A program made the translations under genes and the position numbers. 64,000 nt of DNA, from assembly GCF_006715145.1 (NCBI RefSeq), contig NZ_VFMR01000001.1:1116001-1180000 (forward strand), in the 5' to 3' direction. Under the pieces are notes generated by a model. It was not told where the DNA came from. It made no database searches and was given only the letters and a program-made list of their open reading frames with translations. Shown here one piece after another: positions 61,432 through 64,000 of the stretch (the first letter of the stretch is position 1; every line of letters starts with the position of its first letter). Origin of the DNA: Microbacterium sp. SLBN-146. GTDB lineage: Bacteria > Actinomycetota > Actinomycetes > Actinomycetales > Microbacteriaceae.

Positions 61432-62949
61432 TCAGGCAGCGGCGGGTGCCGCGGTTCTCCACTCGGGTCGATCAGGTGGCGGAGGAGGACTCCAGATCCA
61501 GGCCCACGCTGGCCTGTCGATCAAGGGCGTCGCGGCGATCCCCGCACCGGGTGGTCCGTTCAGGATGAACGGCCCGGTGCCTTCGCGTGTGATTTTCCAT
61601 CCGTTGTTGTGGAGCAGCATGTGGTGGTGCCGGCAGAGCAGGATGCCGCGATCGACATCGGTTCGTCCTTCGTCGGCCTGCCAGTGATCGCAGTGATGGG
61701 CTTCGCAGTACGACGGAGGTCGCGTGCACCCTGGCCACCGGCATCCGCCGTCGCGCAGCGCGAGCATGAGGCGCTGCGCCCTGCCGAAGAGCCGCTGCTC
61801 GCGACCGAGATCGAGGGGGTTTCCCGTGCGGTCGAACTCGGCACGTACGACGCCCGATTCGCACACGGCACGGTCGACGACGGATCCGGGAACGGCGTCT
61901 CCGCGGTCTTCCGTGTAGCCCGTTGCGCGCATCCTGCCGAACGCATCGCGCGGACCCGCGGGGTCGTGGACGACGACGAGTCGGACGCCGGGCTGTCGAG
62001 TCCCGAACACGTCCTCCGCCGAGGCGACCGCCCCCGCGCGGATGACGTCGAACATGAGGTCGTACGCGAGCTGATCGTTCGATCGTCCGTCGGTCTCGAG
62101 TGATGCGGCCGCCGCCTTCTCTTCCGAGTCGACGAACCGCGGACCACCGCGCCGCGGCCGCAGCGCCGAGTCGATGATCGACCGCACCCACGCCGCAGCG
62201 TCGTCATCGAAGACGAAATGCCCGTGGTGCTGACCGTTGCGATCACTCCACAGTCGGAACGAACGAGCCTCATAACGCTCGGCGAAGCGCATCTCGGCCC
62301 CGGCAGGATCGAGAGCATCGCGGACGGCACGCGCACGAGCTCTGAGTTCTTCGACCGGAAGACCCTGCGCCTCGCCGACCAACTGTGCGGCCGCGATCGA
62401 CCACACGTCGTTCGCATCGCTCGCGGCGTCGACGGGCGGCTCACCGAGTCCGCCGCGGATGGCGTCATGCTGATCCAGCGTGATCCCGCCCGAGAGGAGC
62501 GCGCGCCGCAGGGGTTCGTGCCACGGCGCGGCCTCCGGAGGGACCCCCGCATCGCCGGCGTCCGCTTGCACGATTGCAGCCGAGTCGGCTTCTTCCACGG
62601 GAGCCGTCGAGGGGAGAAGCGACTCGCCGACCTGGACGGCCCTGCGCGCAGCCGCGGCCGTACTCCCGGTGATCGACTGGATCATCGCGGCCGGAGTCCG
62701 GTGGCCCCGCTTGCTCGCGAGCCCCTGATATCCGCGGTCTCGATGCGATCGGCGGGCAGCAACTCCGGCGGCGATGACGCCGAGCCGGTCGAGGCAGGTC
62801 CGTACTGCGGCCACGTGCTCGAGAACCGCGACGAGGTTATCATCGTCTATCTGTTCGATGACATGGACGAGCTGATCGGTCTCAATATCCAATGCTCGCA
62901 TGGCGTGTAAGCGACCAACGTGTCGCTCAAGCTCTGCCAGGAATGTCAT
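61432..62949 (-). CDS. DUF222 protein with C-terminal HNH nuclease domain
   Basis: 505 residues of the actinobacterial DUF222/13E12-repeat family. The DUF222 region spans about 30-340; the HNH motif follows: GCRWPGCTRPPSYCEAHHCD (about 401-420), HWQADEGRTDVDRGILLCRH (about 421-440), HHMLLHNNGWKI. Cysteine pairs and His-His fit a zinc-stabilised beta-beta-alpha-metal nuclease. Copies are multiple in many actinobacteria and some are tied to prophages or mobile introns, but no host element is visible here. Codon usage is a little less GC-biased than its neighbours. The native role is unknown. Confidence 0.92.
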   Translation of the reverse strand: MTFLAELERHVGRLHAMRALDIETDQLVHVIEQIDDDNLVAVLEHVAAVRTCLDRLGVIAAGVAARRSHRDRGYQGLASKRGHRTPAAMIQSITGSTAAAARRAVQVGESLLPSTAPVEEADSAAIVQADAGDAGVPPEAAPWHEPLRRALLSGGITLDQHDAIRGGLGEPPVDAASDANDVWSIAAAQLVGEAQGLPVEELRARARAVRDALDPAGAEMRFAERYEARSFRLWSDRNGQHHGHFVFDDDAAAWVRSIIDSALRPRRGGPRFVDSEEKAAAASLETDGRSNDQLAYDLMFDVIRAGAVASAEDVFGTRQPGVRLVVVHDPAGPRDAFGRMRATGYTEDRGDAVPGSVVDRAVCESGVVRAEFDRTGNPLDLGREQRLFGRAQRLMLALRDGGCRWPGCTRPPSYCEAHHCDHWQADEGRTDVDRGILLCRHHHMLLHNNGWKITREGTGPFILNGPPGAGIAATPLIDRPAWAWIWSPPPPPDRPEWRTAAPAAA

Positions 62950-63027
62950 ACCCTCATCATGTCAAGAACCACCGACATTAGAATGTAGATCCACGCAATC
63001 TGTGGATAACCCGCGTGCGAGAGCGCC

Positions 63028-63624
63028 CTACTCCGGCGCGAGCACTCCGCCGGACTCGAGGTAGCGCTCGCCCGACTCGGGGCAGACCCAGACGCCGTCG
63101 GCGTCCGCGACGAGCGGCTTCCCCACACGTCCGACCCACCCGATGCGCCGTGCGGGAACCCCCACGACGAGGGCGTAGTCGGGCACGTCCTTCGCGACGA
63201 CCGCCCCCGCCGCCACGAGCGCCCACGCGCCGATCGTGACCGGCGCGATGCAGACGGCGCGCGCTCCGATCGACGCTCCCGTGCCGATCGTGACGCCGAC
63301 GGCATGCCAGTCGTCGGCGCTCTTGAGGGTGACGTCGGGGTTGACGGCGCGCGGGAACTCGTCGTTCGTCAGCACGGCCGCGGGTCCGATGAAGACACCG
63401 TCGCCGAGGCGCGCGGGTTCGTACACGAGCGCGTAGTTCTGGATCTTGCACGAGTCGCCGAGCACGACGTCGGGTCCGATGTAGGCGCCGCGGCCGATAT
63501 TGCAGTCCGCACCGAGGCGCGCGCCCTCGCGTACCTGCGCGAGGTGCCAGACCCGCGTGCGTGGTCCGAGGTGCGCGGAGTCGGCGACATCAGCGCTCGG
63601 CTGGACGACGGGTGCGTCGGTCAT
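63028..63624 (-). CDS. left-handed beta-helix acyltransferase (WbpD-like sugar N-acetyltransferase)
   Basis: 198 residues built of hexapeptide repeats (VREGARLGADCNIGRGAYIG, about 31-50; VTIGTGASIGARAVCIAPVT, about 109-128). The layout, with an N-terminal HLGPRTRVWHLAQV and KIQNYALVYEPARLGDGVFI (about 60-79), matches WbpD/WlbB enzymes that acetylate UDP-3-amino sugars for polysaccharide synthesis. The C-terminal 30 residues carry a short 'CPESGERY' segment also seen in this group. Located near ugd and a GT2-GtrA gene, supporting a sugar-nucleotide role. Divergent from the 2-hydroxyglutarate oxidase gene. Confidence 0.9.
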   Translation of the reverse strand: MTDAPVVQPSADVADSAHLGPRTRVWHLAQVREGARLGADCNIGRGAYIGPDVVLGDSCKIQNYALVYEPARLGDGVFIGPAAVLTNDEFPRAVNPDVTLKSADDWHAVGVTIGTGASIGARAVCIAPVTIGAWALVAAGAVVAKDVPDYALVVGVPARRIGWVGRVGKPLVADADGVWVCPESGERYLESGGVLAPE

Positions 63625-63682
63625 GGTGTGTCCTCGCGTGCGTGTGGCGTCCTTATGATGAACCGCGGGGGAGGTCGCGGAC

Positions 63683-64000
63683 GTGACTCAGTATGGCGTG
63701 ATCGGTGCCGGAATCGTCGGTCTCGCGGTGGCGCGTGCGCTGACTCAGCGAGGTCACGACGTCGTGGTCTTCGAGAAGGAGGACAGGGTCGCCGCCCACC
63801 AGACGGGCCACAACTCCGGCGTCGTGCACGCCGGCATCTACTACGCGCCGGGCTCCCTCAAGGCAGAGTTGTGCGCGAAGGGCCGTGTCGCGACCCGCGA
63901 CTACTGTCTCGAGCGGGGTCTGCCCTACCGCGAGGTCGGCAAGCTCGTCATCGCTGTCGACGAGTCCGAGCTGCCCGCCCTCGCAGGGCTCGAGAAGAAG
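63683..64000 (+). CDS. lhgO: L-2-hydroxyglutarate oxidase, 5' part only
   Basis: 106 codons visible, then cut by the window end. FAD-dependent enzyme oxidising L-2-hydroxyglutarate to 2-oxoglutarate. QYGVIGAGIVGLAVARALTQ (residues 3-22) is the FAD-binding motif, and HQTGHNSGVVHAGIYYAPGS (about 42-61) is highly specific to LhgO. The GTG start is preceded by GGGGGAGG at suitable spacing. A ribosome-binding site and 58-base divergent gap suggest its own promoter. Confidence 0.92.
   Translation, partial: MTQYGVIGAGIVGLAVARALTQRGHDVVVFEKEDRVAAHQTGHNSGVVHAGIYYAPGSLKAELCAKGRVATRDYCLERGLPYREVGKLVIAVDESELPALAGLEKK

Noticed and set aside
1..64000. tRNA, rRNA, prophage, integrative element or insertion sequence
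   Set aside because: No tRNA T-loop signature in the gaps, no transposase or integrase, and no terminal inverted repeats flanking a gene.

Overview
The window is a stretch of high-GC actinobacterial chromosome, most likely from a Microbacteriaceae member close to Microbacterium. This is inferred from C-ending codon usage, frequent GTG starts, the DUF222/HNH protein, the typical family content and the very common GGATGC/GCATCC word. It holds about 49 protein genes, two of them cut by the window edges. I recognise no rRNA, tRNA, CRISPR array, integrase or transposase.

Layout. 1-3.5 kb (minus strand): an ECF-type vitamin or metal importer (fused ATPases plus a YkoE-like S component) with two overlapping DtxR/IdeR-like iron boxes between them, then a pirin and a small GNAT protein. 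3.6-13.7 kb: a DUF3516 DExH helicase, a DUF1697 protein, RecQ, a large acyl-CoA oxidase/dehydrogenase, a divergent DUF4166 / TIGR01777 pair sharing a palindromic operator, and Tag glycosylase. 13.7-16.7 kb: a four-gene operon with a WXG100/EspC-like small protein, a membrane alpha/beta-hydrolase, a lipoprotein and an unknown protein. 16.8-18.7 kb: DUF2071 protein, ArfB, and a VapBC-type toxin-antitoxin pair preceded by four perfect heptad repeats. 18.7-19.6 kb: a 0.9 kb non-coding array of GC-rich hairpin repeats, then a short UvrA-like ABC ATPase.

22-45 kb is the centrepiece: two tandemly duplicated giant surface proteins of about 2020 residues (membrane anchor, Ig/cadherin-like modules, FN3 modules), then eight genes (MoxR ATPase, DUF58, transglutaminase-like, RDD-FHA, PP2C phosphatase, FHA, Ser/Thr kinase, FHA-like/HTH), each overlapping the next by 1-4 bases. 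Gene content matches the bifidobacterial PFNA cluster (pkb2, fn3, aaa-atp, duf58, tgm), but here fn3 is duplicated, the transglutaminase appears to have lost its catalytic cysteine, and phosphatase and FHA genes are added. The likely theme is a phosphorylation-controlled envelope assembly or adhesion machine.

45-64 kb: a degenerate resolvase-like protein, a CPA1 Na+/H+ antiporter, a metallopeptidase and proline iminopeptidase pair, an AraC regulator, an ALDH-GMC-TetR operon, a tryptophan-to-anthranilate operon (kynA - amidohydrolase - kynU) where the amidohydrolase may replace kynurenine formamidase, a CGDC redoxin, UDP-glucose dehydrogenase, a GT2-GtrA glycosyltransferase lacking a standard start codon, a DUF222-HNH protein, a hexapeptide sugar acetyltransferase and the start of L-2-hydroxyglutarate oxidase.

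Two sequence-wide signals stand out. Six copies of a palindromic element of exactly 61 bp lie only between genes. A TANNNT-like -10 box sits exactly six bases before the start codon of several first genes, which suggests leaderless transcription.
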